From Phenylobacterium sp. SCN 70-31 (GTDB lineage Bacteria > Pseudomonadota > Alphaproteobacteria > Caulobacterales > Caulobacteraceae), in the NCBI RefSeq assembly GCF_001724605.1, contig NZ_MEEX01000021.1, positions 18,501 through 82,500 of the forward strand: a stretch of DNA of 64,000 bases, given 5' to 3'. The position numbers were made by a program, and so were the translations under genes. The notes beneath the pieces are model-generated. The model was not told the DNA's origin. It saw only the letters and a program-made list of their open reading frames with translations, and did not search any database. Positions 50,498 through 59,423 of this stretch are shown here, one piece after another (positions within the stretch are counted from its first letter, which is position 1; each line of letters starts with the position of its first letter).

Positions 50498-50521
50498 TTT
50501 TGTCGTACCCTACAGACAAAA
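50498..50521. promoter_or_regulatory. Operator-like palindrome in divergent promoter region
   Basis: TTTTGTC-N10-GACAAAA between WYL regulator and 50557 gene. Confidence 0.55.
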
Positions 50522-50556
50522 CCAGAACCATCGACAACCTGCAAGGCGTTCGAACG

Positions 50557-50883
50557 ATGGCTTCCCGTTTCCAGCCCCGCCGCAAGACCGGTTCGGCTTC
50601 CGGCCGCTTCAGCCCCGCCCGCTTCACCACCCGGCCCGTCCAGGCGCCGCAGCCGATCCGCCCGCCGCCGCCGCCCGCCGCGGTGGTCGACGCCGTGCTG
50701 CGCTATCACGACGTGACGCTGGACCAGGGCGGCCAGCGCAGCCTGCTCCGGCTCTCGGAAGACCGCCTGTCCGACGCCGAGGTGGTGCGCGCCCTGGGCG
50801 GCCAGACCGACCGCGCCCGCCGCGTCGCCATTCTCTGGAACGAGCGCGAGAGCGAGATCATCCGGGTGCTGGAAGCGGCCTAG
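50557..50883 (+). CDS. Small basic/Pro-rich hypothetical protein divergent from the WYL regulator
   Basis: MASRFQPRRKTGSASGRFSPARFTTRP...; convergent 4-bp overlap with the next gene. Confidence 0.55.
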   Translation: MASRFQPRRKTGSASGRFSPARFTTRPVQAPQPIRPPPPPAAVVDAVLRYHDVTLDQGGQRSLLRLSEDRLSDAEVVRALGGQTDRARRVAILWNERESEIIRVLEAA

Positions 50884-51239
50884 AGACTTCCCTCGGGCTT
50901 GTAGTTCGGCTGGTCGATGGCGAGCTGGTTCCGCGCCATCACCGCCAGCGCGGCCAGGAGGCCCGGCGTCTCGACCGTGAAGTCGCCCGAACGGATTCGG
51001 TCGCAGAGCTCGCTGTTCAGTTCCGCATGCCCACCCTCGCGGTCGAGCAGGCCCGAGACGAGACGCACGGCGTCGGCCTCGGCGTCCGGTCCATGGGTCA
51101 GTTCGCGGTGGACCGTCGCCAGCGCGTTCGCGGCCACGCGGGCCAGGAAGGCGTTGCGGGGATCCAGCGTCGGCCGGATCTCGTCGATCCAGAGGCGGAC
51201 GGATTCCACCAGCTCCTCGGTGCGGGGATGGGTGATCAA
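50880..51239 (-). CDS. Hypothetical protein coupled to APH-like gene (TTG start)
   Basis: ITHPRTEELVESVRLWIDEIRPTLDPRNAFLARVAANAL; TTG overlaps upstream TGA. Confidence 0.6.
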   Translation of the reverse strand: MITHPRTEELVESVRLWIDEIRPTLDPRNAFLARVAANALATVHRELTHGPDAEADAVRLVSGLLDREGGHAELNSELCDRIRSGDFTVETPGLLAALAVMARNQLAIDQPNYKPEGSL

Positions 51240-52231
51240 AGGCCTTCCTCCAGCAGCGCGACCAGGTCCGCCTCGGTCTCGGAGACGCGGCGGCCGATCA
51301 TCGGGCGCTCGACCGACTTCACCATGCCGTCGCGCCAGGACAGGTACATGGTCAGGCACATCACGCCCCAGCGCAGCGAACCCAGCATCTGCCAGAAGCG
51401 CACGCGCGAGAGTTCGATCGGACGGCCGCCGGCCGAGGCGTAGCCGGCCAGCAGGTCGTCGTAGTCGCCGAAGCCCCCGACCGGACGATCCGGCCGGCCG
51501 AAGCGCCAGGAGTTGGTGCAGATCCAGCCCATGTCCTCGGCCGGATCGCCCAGGTGGGCCAATTCCCAGTCGAGGATGGCCGCGACCCCCTTTTCCGGGT
51601 CGAACATGATGTTGCCGTTCCGGAAATCGCCGTGCAGCAGGACCGGCGCGACGGGCTCGGGCGTGTGGCGGCGCAGGTACTGGAACGCCAGTTCCAGGAT
51701 CGGCCGTTCGGCCCCCGTGGCGCGATAGACCTCCTCGTAGCGGTCCAGTTCCTGAAGGCCATCCACGGACTTGAGCTTCGCGCCCGGCGGCGGGGTGGTG
51801 CGATGGATGGCCACCAGCGATTCCCCGCATTGGCGCGCGAGCTGCGGCCGGATGGCGTCGAAGCGCGCGTCGCTGGTGATCTTGCGGCCCAGGGTCTCGC
51901 CGTTCACCCGGACCATGACATAGGCCTCGCCCAGGCCGTCGGCCGCATCGCAGACGTGACGCACGTCGGGCACCCGCGCGCCGTTGGCGCCCGTGGCCCG
52001 GATCAGCGCGGCTTCGCTGGCCAGGCTGATCGACCGGGCGGTCTCCTCGTCGAACGGAACGCTGCGGCGACGCAGGATCAGGTCTTCGCGGCCGCCCGCG
52101 CCGTCGATCCCGAAGGCCCAGGTCTCCATGCTGGCGCCGCCCGAAAGGCGCTGGGCCTCGGCCAGCTTCGCGCCATCTCCTCCCAATCGTTCGGCGAGCT
52201 TCTGAAGGCCCGCTCGCACATCGACTTCCAT
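51236..52231 (-). CDS. Aminoglycoside phosphotransferase-like (ACAD10-type) kinase
   Basis: VLLHGDFRNGNIMFDPEKGVAAILDWELAHLGDPAEDMG. Confidence 0.9.
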   Translation of the reverse strand: MEVDVRAGLQKLAERLGGDGAKLAEAQRLSGGASMETWAFGIDGAGGREDLILRRRSVPFDEETARSISLASEAALIRATGANGARVPDVRHVCDAADGLGEAYVMVRVNGETLGRKITSDARFDAIRPQLARQCGESLVAIHRTTPPPGAKLKSVDGLQELDRYEEVYRATGAERPILELAFQYLRRHTPEPVAPVLLHGDFRNGNIMFDPEKGVAAILDWELAHLGDPAEDMGWICTNSWRFGRPDRPVGGFGDYDDLLAGYASAGGRPIELSRVRFWQMLGSLRWGVMCLTMYLSWRDGMVKSVERPMIGRRVSETEADLVALLEEGL

Positions 52232-52360
52232 GACCCGGCGGAACCTCCCTGCTGGTCTAGAGTGCGCCCGATGTGGCGGGCTCGGCGGTCGGTTGTAAAC
52301 CGGTCCCGCAGCGTCAATCCCGCAACAACACCGACGACAAGACCGCTGGGAGAAACGGCC

Positions 52361-53722
52361 ATGGACTTCGACATCCCCAAGGACATCCAGGACTACCTGG
52401 GCGAACTCGATAGGTTCATCGACGACGTGATCACGCCGCTTCAGCGGGCGGACGATAACGACCGCTTCTTCGACCATCGCCGCGAACACGCCCGCACCGA
52501 CTGGGACAACAACGGCCTGCCGCGCAAGGAGTGGGAACAGTTGCTGGCCAAGAGCCGCAAGCTGGCGGACGAGGCGGGACACCTGCGCTACGCCTGGCCC
52601 AAGGAGATGGGCGGCAAGGGCGGCTCCCAGCTCGCCATGGCCATCATCCGCGAGCACCTGGCGGCCAAGGGTCTGGGCCTGTTCAACGACCTGCAGACCG
52701 AGCATTCGATCGTCGGCAACAACCCCTTTATCCTCATGTTCAAGGAGTTCGCGACCAACGAGCAGTACGACCGCTATGCGGACAAGCTGTTGAACGGCGG
52801 CATGCGGACGGGCTTCGGCCTGACCGAGCCCAACCACGGCAGCGACGCCACCTGGATGGAGACGCGCGGGGTCCGCCATGAAAAGGACGGCAAGCCCGGC
52901 TGGCTGATCAACGGCGAAAAAATGTGGACGACGGGCATGCACGTGGCCACCCACGTGATGTGCTTCGCCCGCACCAGCGGCAAGGACGGCGACGCGACGG
53001 GCATCACCTGCTTCATCGTCCCGGCCGACTCCCCCGGTCTCAAGATCGAGGAGTACCTGTGGACGTTCAACATGCCGACCGACCACCCGCGGATCAGCTT
53101 CACCGACGTCTGGATTCCCGAGGACAGCTACTGGGGCCAGATCGACCGGGGACTGGGGATCGGCCAGAGCTTCGTCCACCAGAACCGCATCCGGCAGGCG
53201 GCCTCGTCGCTGGGCGCGGCGCAATACTGCATCGACGAGAGCGTCAAGTACGCGCGCAACCGCAAGCCGTTCGGCAAGCCCCTGTCCGACAACCAGGCGA
53301 TCCAGTTCCCGCTGGTCGAACTCCAGACCCAGTGCGAGATGCTGCGGCTGCTCATCCGCAAGACGGCGTGGCAGATGGACCACATGGAGCACAAGGAGAT
53401 CGAGCGGACGATCTCGGACAAGGTCTCCATGTGCAACTACTGGGGCAACCGGCTGGTCTGCGAGGCCGCCGACCGGGCCATGCAGGTCCACGGCGGCATC
53501 GGCTATTCGCGCCACAAGCCCTTCGAGCACATCTACCGCCACCACCGCCGCTATCGCATCACCGAGGGCTCGGAGGAGATCCAGATGCGCAAGGTGGCCG
53601 CCTACCTCTTCGGCTACCTCGGGCCCAAGCGGGAGCAGTTCCGCGAACTGAACGAGGCCGAGAAGGCGGCGAAGAAGGGCGAGTACGTCCAGCCCGTCCC
53701 GGCGCATGGCGGCGTCCGGTAG
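52361..53722 (+). CDS. Acyl-CoA dehydrogenase
   Basis: GFGLTEPNHGSDAT, MQVHGGIGYSRHKPFEHIYRHHRRYRITEGSEEIQ. Confidence 0.93.
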   Translation: MDFDIPKDIQDYLGELDRFIDDVITPLQRADDNDRFFDHRREHARTDWDNNGLPRKEWEQLLAKSRKLADEAGHLRYAWPKEMGGKGGSQLAMAIIREHLAAKGLGLFNDLQTEHSIVGNNPFILMFKEFATNEQYDRYADKLLNGGMRTGFGLTEPNHGSDATWMETRGVRHEKDGKPGWLINGEKMWTTGMHVATHVMCFARTSGKDGDATGITCFIVPADSPGLKIEEYLWTFNMPTDHPRISFTDVWIPEDSYWGQIDRGLGIGQSFVHQNRIRQAASSLGAAQYCIDESVKYARNRKPFGKPLSDNQAIQFPLVELQTQCEMLRLLIRKTAWQMDHMEHKEIERTISDKVSMCNYWGNRLVCEAADRAMQVHGGIGYSRHKPFEHIYRHHRRYRITEGSEEIQMRKVAAYLFGYLGPKREQFRELNEAEKAAKKGEYVQPVPAHGGVR

Positions 53723-54080
53723 CGAGACCCGGCTGGCGGTCTACGGATCGCTGGCGCCCGGCCAGTCCAACCAGGGCGAACTGGCCGGGTTGGCCGGCGA
53801 CTGGCGACCCGGGACCGTACGCGGCTGGAAGGTCGAGTCCGGCTGGGGCGCGGCCCGGGGCTATCCCGGCCTTCGCCCCGACCCGCACGGGCCGGAGGTG
53901 GCGGTCGAGGTGTTCACATCCGACGACCTGCCCTCGCACTGGGCGCGCCTCGACGCGTTCGAGGGCGAGGAATACGCACGGACGACCGTGACGGTGGCGA
54001 CCCTGGAAGGCCCGTTGGCCGCGCAGCTCTACGCCCTGCGCCCCGCCCCTCAGGCGGCCGCCTCCTCGGGCGCGCCGTAG
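53706..54080 (+). CDS. Gamma-glutamylcyclotransferase-like protein
   Basis: LAVYGSLAPGQSN motif, LDAFEGEEYARTTVTV. Confidence 0.8.
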   Translation: MAASGSETRLAVYGSLAPGQSNQGELAGLAGDWRPGTVRGWKVESGWGAARGYPGLRPDPHGPEVAVEVFTSDDLPSHWARLDAFEGEEYARTTVTVATLEGPLAAQLYALRPAPQAAASSGAP

Positions 54081-55468
54081 AGACGGTCGAAGATCGGGGG
54101 GAGCTTGTGCGGCAGACCCAGCAGCGGGCCCGAGGAGAGCAGCAGGACGGCCTCGTCGCCGGAAAGTCCGCTCAGCTCGGCGATGGCCGCCTCGGCGGTC
54201 TCGACACCCTGGACCGGCACGCCCGTGGCGGCGATCCGGGCCAGAATCTCCTCGAAGCTCGACTGCTGGTGCGAGCCGGCGCCGTGGGTGGGCGGGGGGA
54301 CCAGCAGAACGCGCGCCGCGCCCTCGAACACCGTATCGTACCAGGCCAGGGCCTCGCGATTGCGCCAGGAGAAGGTGTGCGGCTCGAACACCACCACCAG
54401 GCGCCGTTCGGGATAGTGCAGGCGCATGGCCGCGATGGCGGAATGGGCCTTCTCGTAGGACGAGCCAAATCCCTCCACCAACGGCATACGCGAGCGGGAA
54501 GCCAGGCGGTCGAGACGGCGGCGGATGCCGGCGAAACTCAGCACCGCCCGGGCCAGCGCGGTCTCGTCCACGAGGCCCCGCTCCAGGAGATAGGCGGCCA
54601 CGCCCACGATGTTCTCGACGTTGTGGGCGCCCAGCAGGGTGGTGGCGAGGGGGATGCGCCGTCCCCCGGGGCCGACGAGCGTGAAGCGCGTGACGTCGCC
54701 GAAGACGACATCCTCGCTGTACCAGCCGTCGCAGGGCCGGGTGTCGTACCAGACGACGCGCGAGACGGCCCGGGGCGCGATCGCGCGGATGGCCGGATGT
54801 TCTCGCGCCACCAGCAGCCCTTCGGCCGGCAGCAGGCGCAGCAGCTCCCCGAAGGGGCGGACATAGTCCTCGAACGTCGGGAAGACATTGACATGGTCAT
54901 GGACCAGCGACGTCAGCAGGACGTCGCGCGGGTGATAGAGGACGAACTTCGATCGGCGGTCGTCCGGCCCGACGATGTACTCGTCGCCCTCGAGAATCAC
55001 CTCAGGCGCGCTGCCCCAATGGCCGGTGTCGGGCAGCGACGGCGAGATGGCGCCGATCATCCAACCGGCGTCGCGCTCGCTCTCGCGCAGCACATGGGCC
55101 GTCAGCGCCGCGCAGGTGGACTTGCCGAACGAGCCGGCCACCACCGTGTTGCGGCGCGTGGCCGTCGCCTCGCCGACAAGCTCGGGAAAGGTGGTGACCC
55201 GCACGCCACGGGCGCGGGCGGCGCGGACCTCGACGTTCCCCTCCCCGCCCAACTTCGCGCTGGCCCCCAGCACCAGAAGATCGAGATCCTGCGGCAGGTT
55301 CGCCGGATCGAATCGCCAGCGCACCGGGAAGCCCAGGCCCTCGACATAGGTGGACATGGGCGGAAAGGCGTCCTCGTCCGAGCCCGACACCGCATGGCCG
55401 GCCTCGCGCATCATCAACGCCGCCGCCGCCATCCCCGCGCCCGCGATTCCCGTGAAATGGATGCGCAT
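54050..55468 (-). CDS. mpl: Mur ligase family, UDP-MurNAc:tripeptide ligase (Mpl-like)
   Basis: MRIHFTGIAGAGMAAAALMMREAGHAVSGSDEDAFPPMST; VVAGSFGKSTCAAL. Confidence 0.85.
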   Translation of the reverse strand: MRIHFTGIAGAGMAAAALMMREAGHAVSGSDEDAFPPMSTYVEGLGFPVRWRFDPANLPQDLDLLVLGASAKLGGEGNVEVRAARARGVRVTTFPELVGEATATRRNTVVAGSFGKSTCAALTAHVLRESERDAGWMIGAISPSLPDTGHWGSAPEVILEGDEYIVGPDDRRSKFVLYHPRDVLLTSLVHDHVNVFPTFEDYVRPFGELLRLLPAEGLLVAREHPAIRAIAPRAVSRVVWYDTRPCDGWYSEDVVFGDVTRFTLVGPGGRRIPLATTLLGAHNVENIVGVAAYLLERGLVDETALARAVLSFAGIRRRLDRLASRSRMPLVEGFGSSYEKAHSAIAAMRLHYPERRLVVVFEPHTFSWRNREALAWYDTVFEGAARVLLVPPPTHGAGSHQQSSFEEILARIAATGVPVQGVETAEAAIAELSGLSGDEAVLLLSSGPLLGLPHKLPPIFDRLYGAPEEAAA

Positions 55469-55499
55469 CTTCCGTCCGTTTCCCGCAGCCTGCCGCCCG

Positions 55500-55723
55500 G
55501 TGATCAGCCGATTGGCGGGCGCCGTCCAGTCCCGAAGGCTTCAGCCACCGCCTGAAGCGCCTCGGACGGCAAGCTACGCCGCAGGCTTAAGAAAAGCTTG
55601 CCGCCCGGCCGTCGAAATTTACGCGCGCTTAACCACAACCTTCGACCCTCGGGATGTCTTCTTCGAAGACACCCCACCATCACCGACTTTTTCCGGCCCG
55701 ACGTCCGCGTCGGGCCGTTTTTT
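55500..55723 (+). ncRNA. Candidate small RNA ending in a strong intrinsic terminator
   Basis: Non-coding, three inverted repeats, T6-tailed hairpin; nothing upstream on + strand that needs termination. 5' end not determined. Confidence 0.35.
55694..55723 (+). terminator. Rho-independent terminator
   Basis: CGGCCCGACG-TCCG-CGTCGGGCCG-TTTTTT. Confidence 0.9.
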
Positions 55724-55845
55724 CACGAAGGTCGGTGCGGGCGGCCTCCGACGGCGCCGGGGGATCCAGAGGGATCTGCGACACCTTCCCGCAACCCTTG
55801 CACAAGCCGCCGGTGCGGCGTATACGCCCGCCCTCTCGGTGCTGA

Positions 55846-55921
55846 TCCCCGATAGCTCAGTTGGTAGAGCAGCCGGCTGTTAACCGGCTTGTCGCAGGTT
55901 CGAGTCCTGCTCGGGGAGCCA
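55846..55921 (+). tRNA. tRNA-Asn (GTT)
   Basis: TCCCCGA/TCGGGGA acceptor, loop CTGTTAA, TTCGAGT T-loop, CCA encoded. Confidence 0.96.
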
Positions 55922-56010
55922 CCGGAGACCAATTTTCCCCTTTTCCTTCCGTACGTTAGGCGGATTTGGCCCGCAAGCCGTCCGCCTTCACGTCCTAAAC
56001 GGAAGGCCAC

Positions 56011-56484
56011 ATGCCTCGCTATGCATCCGAAACGACCGTCTCGGTCGAGAAGTCCCGAATCGAAATTGAACGGACGCTCGCGCGCTACGGCGCTGACGCG
56101 TTCGCCTACTTCGCAGAAGCCAATCGGGCGATGGTCGCGTTCCGCATGGCGGATCGGCAGATCAAGTTCGTCCTGACGCTCCCTGAGCGGAACCTTCCCG
56201 AGTTCACGCATCACAGCCGAGGGCCGCGAACCGCCGAGGCGGCGTTGACCTCCTGGGAGCAGGCCTGCCGCCAACGCTGGCGAGCGCTCGCGCTAGTCAT
56301 CAAGGCGAAGCTCGAAGCAGTCGCCGCCGGAATCACGACCATCGAAGACGAGTTCCTGGCGCATACCCTCCTGCCCGACGGCTCGACCGTGGGCGAGTGG
56401 GCGAAGCCTCAGCTCAACGAGGCCTACCAGCTCGGCCACATGCCGACCACGCTCCTTCTGGCGGCTCCGGCAGGTGAAGCATGA
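56011..56484 (+). CDS. Phage-type hypothetical protein
   Basis: 157 aa, first ORF after tRNA-Asn, 4-bp overlap with next. Confidence 0.6.
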   Translation: MPRYASETTVSVEKSRIEIERTLARYGADAFAYFAEANRAMVAFRMADRQIKFVLTLPERNLPEFTHHSRGPRTAEAALTSWEQACRQRWRALALVIKAKLEAVAAGITTIEDEFLAHTLLPDGSTVGEWAKPQLNEAYQLGHMPTTLLLAAPAGEA

Positions 56485-57326
56485 CCACCCCCGAACCCTC
56501 CGTAGCGCCCGCTGAACCTGCTGTAGTGGGGAGGCTGACGAGAGAGCGTCCGATCCTCATGAGCGCCCCGATGGTGCGGGCGATCTTGGACGGGCGGAAG
56601 ACGCAGACGCGGCGGCTATTCAAGGTCTTTCCGGGCGACCGGAGCGGCATCACGTCCCCGCGCGAGGAAGTGCAGCGCTGGGAGGACGGATCATTCCATT
56701 ACCTGTCCACAGCAGGTTTGAGCGGCCCCTACACATGTCCATACGGCGACCCCGGCGACCGGTTGTGGGTGCGGGAGGCGTGGAAGACCTATTCCACGTT
56801 CGAAGCCGTGCCCCCGCGCAGTATCCCCGACACCGCGCGCATCTGGTACATGGCCGACACCGGATACCTCCCAAGCGGGAGCCGAGGACGCCCCGGCATC
56901 CACATGCCGAGGTGGGCGAGCCGGATCACGCTCCAGATCACCGGCGTCCGGGTCGAGCGGCTGAACGACATCAGCGAAGCGGATGCGATAGCCGAGGGGC
57001 TATACAAGTCCTACCCCACTGATGCCGACCGTGAGTGGTTTCGCGACTGGACCCACGAGCGTACGTTTGCAGAGCCAACCGCCGACGAGTGGGCCGATTT
57101 TGAATGCGGCGTCTGGAGGGTCCCCGGCGTGCCTCAAGGCTGGGGAATGTCCCCGGATGAACGGCGCCAGGACAGATGGGCGCCCACTCCGGAGTTCGCC
57201 TACAGGCTCCTTTGGGAGCACATCAACGGGGCGCAGTCGTGGTCCGAGAATCCGTGGGTGTGGGTCGTTGAGTTTGAGCGCGTTCCCTCCGGTCTCGCCG
57301 CCCTCCAATCAGGAGAGAAGGGATGA
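56481..57326 (+). CDS. ASCH/PUA-like phage protein
   Basis: RPILMSAPMVRAILDGRKTQTRRLF and YGDPGDRLWVREAW patterns. Confidence 0.75.
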   Translation: MTTPEPSVAPAEPAVVGRLTRERPILMSAPMVRAILDGRKTQTRRLFKVFPGDRSGITSPREEVQRWEDGSFHYLSTAGLSGPYTCPYGDPGDRLWVREAWKTYSTFEAVPPRSIPDTARIWYMADTGYLPSGSRGRPGIHMPRWASRITLQITGVRVERLNDISEADAIAEGLYKSYPTDADREWFRDWTHERTFAEPTADEWADFECGVWRVPGVPQGWGMSPDERRQDRWAPTPEFAYRLLWEHINGAQSWSENPWVWVVEFERVPSGLAALQSGEKG

Positions 57327-57631
57327 GCGGAACCGCCCCTCGCCCTGAGGCGCAATTCGAGCCGGCCAAACACCCCGCGCCGCCGGACAAGGACGCGCCC
57401 GTTCGCGCGCTCTGTGAGGCCGCCGGGCCGTTGTGGACGAGAGGCGGAAAGCACTTCGAACGAGCGCGGCGGATCGTGGCTGGAAAGCTCGGATGGCGCT
57501 CGGCGGATGTCCTGGATTGGGAGGTTCGATCATACCTGCGGATGGATCGGCCGGCCTGGGCGGATCGCGCCGGCCTTCCGCTAGCCGAAGCGGATTTGTC
57601 CCCTCTCTCGACCAAGGCCACCACCCCATGA
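57323..57631 (+). CDS. Phage hypothetical protein
   Basis: 102 aa, 4-bp overlaps on both sides. Confidence 0.55.
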   Translation: MSGTAPRPEAQFEPAKHPAPPDKDAPVRALCEAAGPLWTRGGKHFERARRIVAGKLGWRSADVLDWEVRSYLRMDRPAWADRAGLPLAEADLSPLSTKATTP

Positions 57632-57816
57632 CCCCCGAAGAGATAGAAGCGGTGATGTCAGCCATCGCCGATCTTGTGCCTCTGGAGGACGGCAGCCTGT
57701 GGTCGCCCCTTCACTCGCCCTCGTGGCCCGGCGACTACTCAACGTCTGAACGGCGGTTGCGTCGGTCTATCGCCCGCGCCGCCATCGAGGCTCTAGATCG
57801 GGTGCGGGGGAAGTGA
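57628..57816 (+). CDS. Small phage hypothetical protein
   Basis: MTPEEIEAVMSAIADLVPLEDGSLW; overlapping operon. Confidence 0.5.
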   Translation: MTPEEIEAVMSAIADLVPLEDGSLWSPLHSPSWPGDYSTSERRLRRSIARAAIEALDRVRGK

Positions 57817-58187
57817 TGAAGCCTCAGCGCATTCAGTTGAGCCGGGCCAAGGGCTGGCGGATGCCGCCCAACACCGCGAAGGTGGATCGCTCGACGCGGT
57901 GGGGGAACCCGTTCGGGCGGGAGAACGCCATCGCCAGCGGCTACGCCACCGAGACCAACTGGCGCGCCTTCGTGGTCGAGTGCTTCCGGGATTGGATCGG
58001 ACCGACCCAGAGAGGCCGGGACTGGTGGCAGGGACCCGAGAGCGACCGCCGCCGACGTTGGTTCGTGGAAGAGATCGACCAGCTTCGCGGCAAGAACCTC
58101 GCCTGCTGGTGTCCCCTCGGCTCGCCCTGCCACGCCGACGTACTGCTGGAGCTGGCCAACGCCCCTTCTGAAGAGGGAGAGGGGTAG
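57813..58187 (+). CDS. DUF4326-domain protein
   Basis: RIQLSRAKGWRMPPNTAKVDRSTRWGNPF; NLACWCPLGSPCHADVLLELAN. Confidence 0.85.
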   Translation: MMKPQRIQLSRAKGWRMPPNTAKVDRSTRWGNPFGRENAIASGYATETNWRAFVVECFRDWIGPTQRGRDWWQGPESDRRRRWFVEEIDQLRGKNLACWCPLGSPCHADVLLELANAPSEEGEG

Positions 58188-58459
58188 ATGCTGCGGGCCG
58201 GACTGGATACCGGCTGACCGGGATTACATGGCGCGTAGCACCCGGCCGCTCTCTCACCGCTGTGCATCTATCTGCACCGCCGCAGCGCCGGGAACCTAGC
58301 ACTGTTCGGCCAAGAGGGTAGATGCTGCGGAGGCCGGACCCCGAATGTCCCGGCGAACTATCCACTGGGGCGACGGCCTGGGGATTTACCGCGTCGCTCC
58401 GCAGCCCCTCCAGAATCCCACGTTACGCCGGCCGCCGCAACGCTTGACTCCGACTTTAT

Positions 58460-58474
58460 GTTCACTCTTTGTTC
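58460..58474 (+). promoter_or_regulatory. Putative LexA (SOS) box GTTC-N7-GTTC
   Basis: GTTCACTCTTTGTTC; 32 bp upstream of ATG 58507, downstream of TTGACT (58444-58449). Confidence 0.65.
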
Positions 58475-58506
58475 GATCTCCGACGAGATCAGACAAGGAG
58501 CATCCG

Positions 58507-59001
58507 ATGGTCCACCGAACATACGCCGGCCTTGGGTCGCCCGACCTCGCCATCCCGGCCTTCAACAAGCTGACGCCCTGGGCCAAACGGCTCTTGGAAC
58601 TCCAGGGTCAGTTCGACCGCTTCACCGCCGGTTGGCTCGCGTTCGGCATCGCAATCGAAGCGCTGGAGACCACGGCTTACCACTTCACGCGGCGTCCCCG
58701 CTTCTACGAGCGATTGAGCGAAGAGATGACGCCTGCGCCTGGCACCAGCCTGCTCGGCCAGCCCGCGGAGGTCATCAAGACCTTCATCGGCCTCACGCCC
58801 TACCATGACGCGCTGATCTCGATGCTCCAGCAATGCCGACCGATGGGGCGGGACTACATGGCTATCCTGATCGCGAAGGACGGCCTCGACTCCGCCGCCT
58901 ACCACTTCACTCGCGAGGATCGGTTCTTCGCGCCTCGGTCGGACAGCACCGGCCCCATTCGTGGACCGGCCGGCCATGTGCTTGCGGCGTCATCGGCATG
59001 A
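58507..59001 (+). CDS. Hypothetical protein with internally duplicated AYHFTR motif
   Basis: 164 aa; start chosen by position behind the LexA-like box; two copies of ...AYHFTRxxRF. Confidence 0.65.
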   Translation: MVHRTYAGLGSPDLAIPAFNKLTPWAKRLLELQGQFDRFTAGWLAFGIAIEALETTAYHFTRRPRFYERLSEEMTPAPGTSLLGQPAEVIKTFIGLTPYHDALISMLQQCRPMGRDYMAILIAKDGLDSAAYHFTREDRFFAPRSDSTGPIRGPAGHVLAASSA

Positions 59002-59177
59002 CCGCCAACCTCCCAGCCGATCCCTACGCCCGCTGGGCGATGGACGATCTCATGGCGGTCTGGGACCTCGCCCACCGCGACGGCGGGGCGGTCGATCCCG
59101 CCCTCGCCCGCCGGGTGGCTGGCCTCTGCGCCGAGAGCGACGCGCTGCTGGACCGCGCCGAGGGCGAGAAGGCGTGA
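58998..59177 (+). CDS. Small phage hypothetical protein
   Basis: MTANLPADPYARWAMDDLMAVWDL; ATGA overlap with upstream gene. Confidence 0.5.
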   Translation: MTANLPADPYARWAMDDLMAVWDLAHRDGGAVDPALARRVAGLCAESDALLDRAEGEKA

Positions 59178-59183
59178 GCGCCG

Positions 59184-59381
59184 ATGAAGTTCGAGACCCT
59201 CGGCAACATGCTCGGGCCCTCCGAGACGCTGAAGGTCAAGTGCCGGGCCTGCGGGCGCGTGACGGCGTTCCCGGTCAAACTCGCGATCCGCGCGTTCGGC
59301 CCCGACGCGACACCCTACGACGTCCGCCGCAAGGCCCGCTGCACCGCCTGCCGCGCCCGCCATCCCGACGTCTGGATGTGA
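59184..59381 (+). CDS. Small zinc-ribbon-like protein
   Basis: KCRACGRVTAF...RCTACRARHP (two CxxC). Confidence 0.6.
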   Translation: MKFETLGNMLGPSETLKVKCRACGRVTAFPVKLAIRAFGPDATPYDVRRKARCTACRARHPDVWM

Positions 59382-59423
59382 ACCCAACTTGCCGGGCAGC
59401 CGCAGCGGCGCGAGGGTGAACCC

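Noticed and set aside
51236-53707. 823-aa - strand ORF as a fusion protein
   Set aside because: N-terminal part is antisense to the acyl-CoA dehydrogenase; the real APH-like start is at 52231
55940-56000. GTTAGGCGGA / TCCGCC..CCTAA inverted repeat as an att core or terminator
   Set aside because: Arms only partly complementary and interrupted; not convincing
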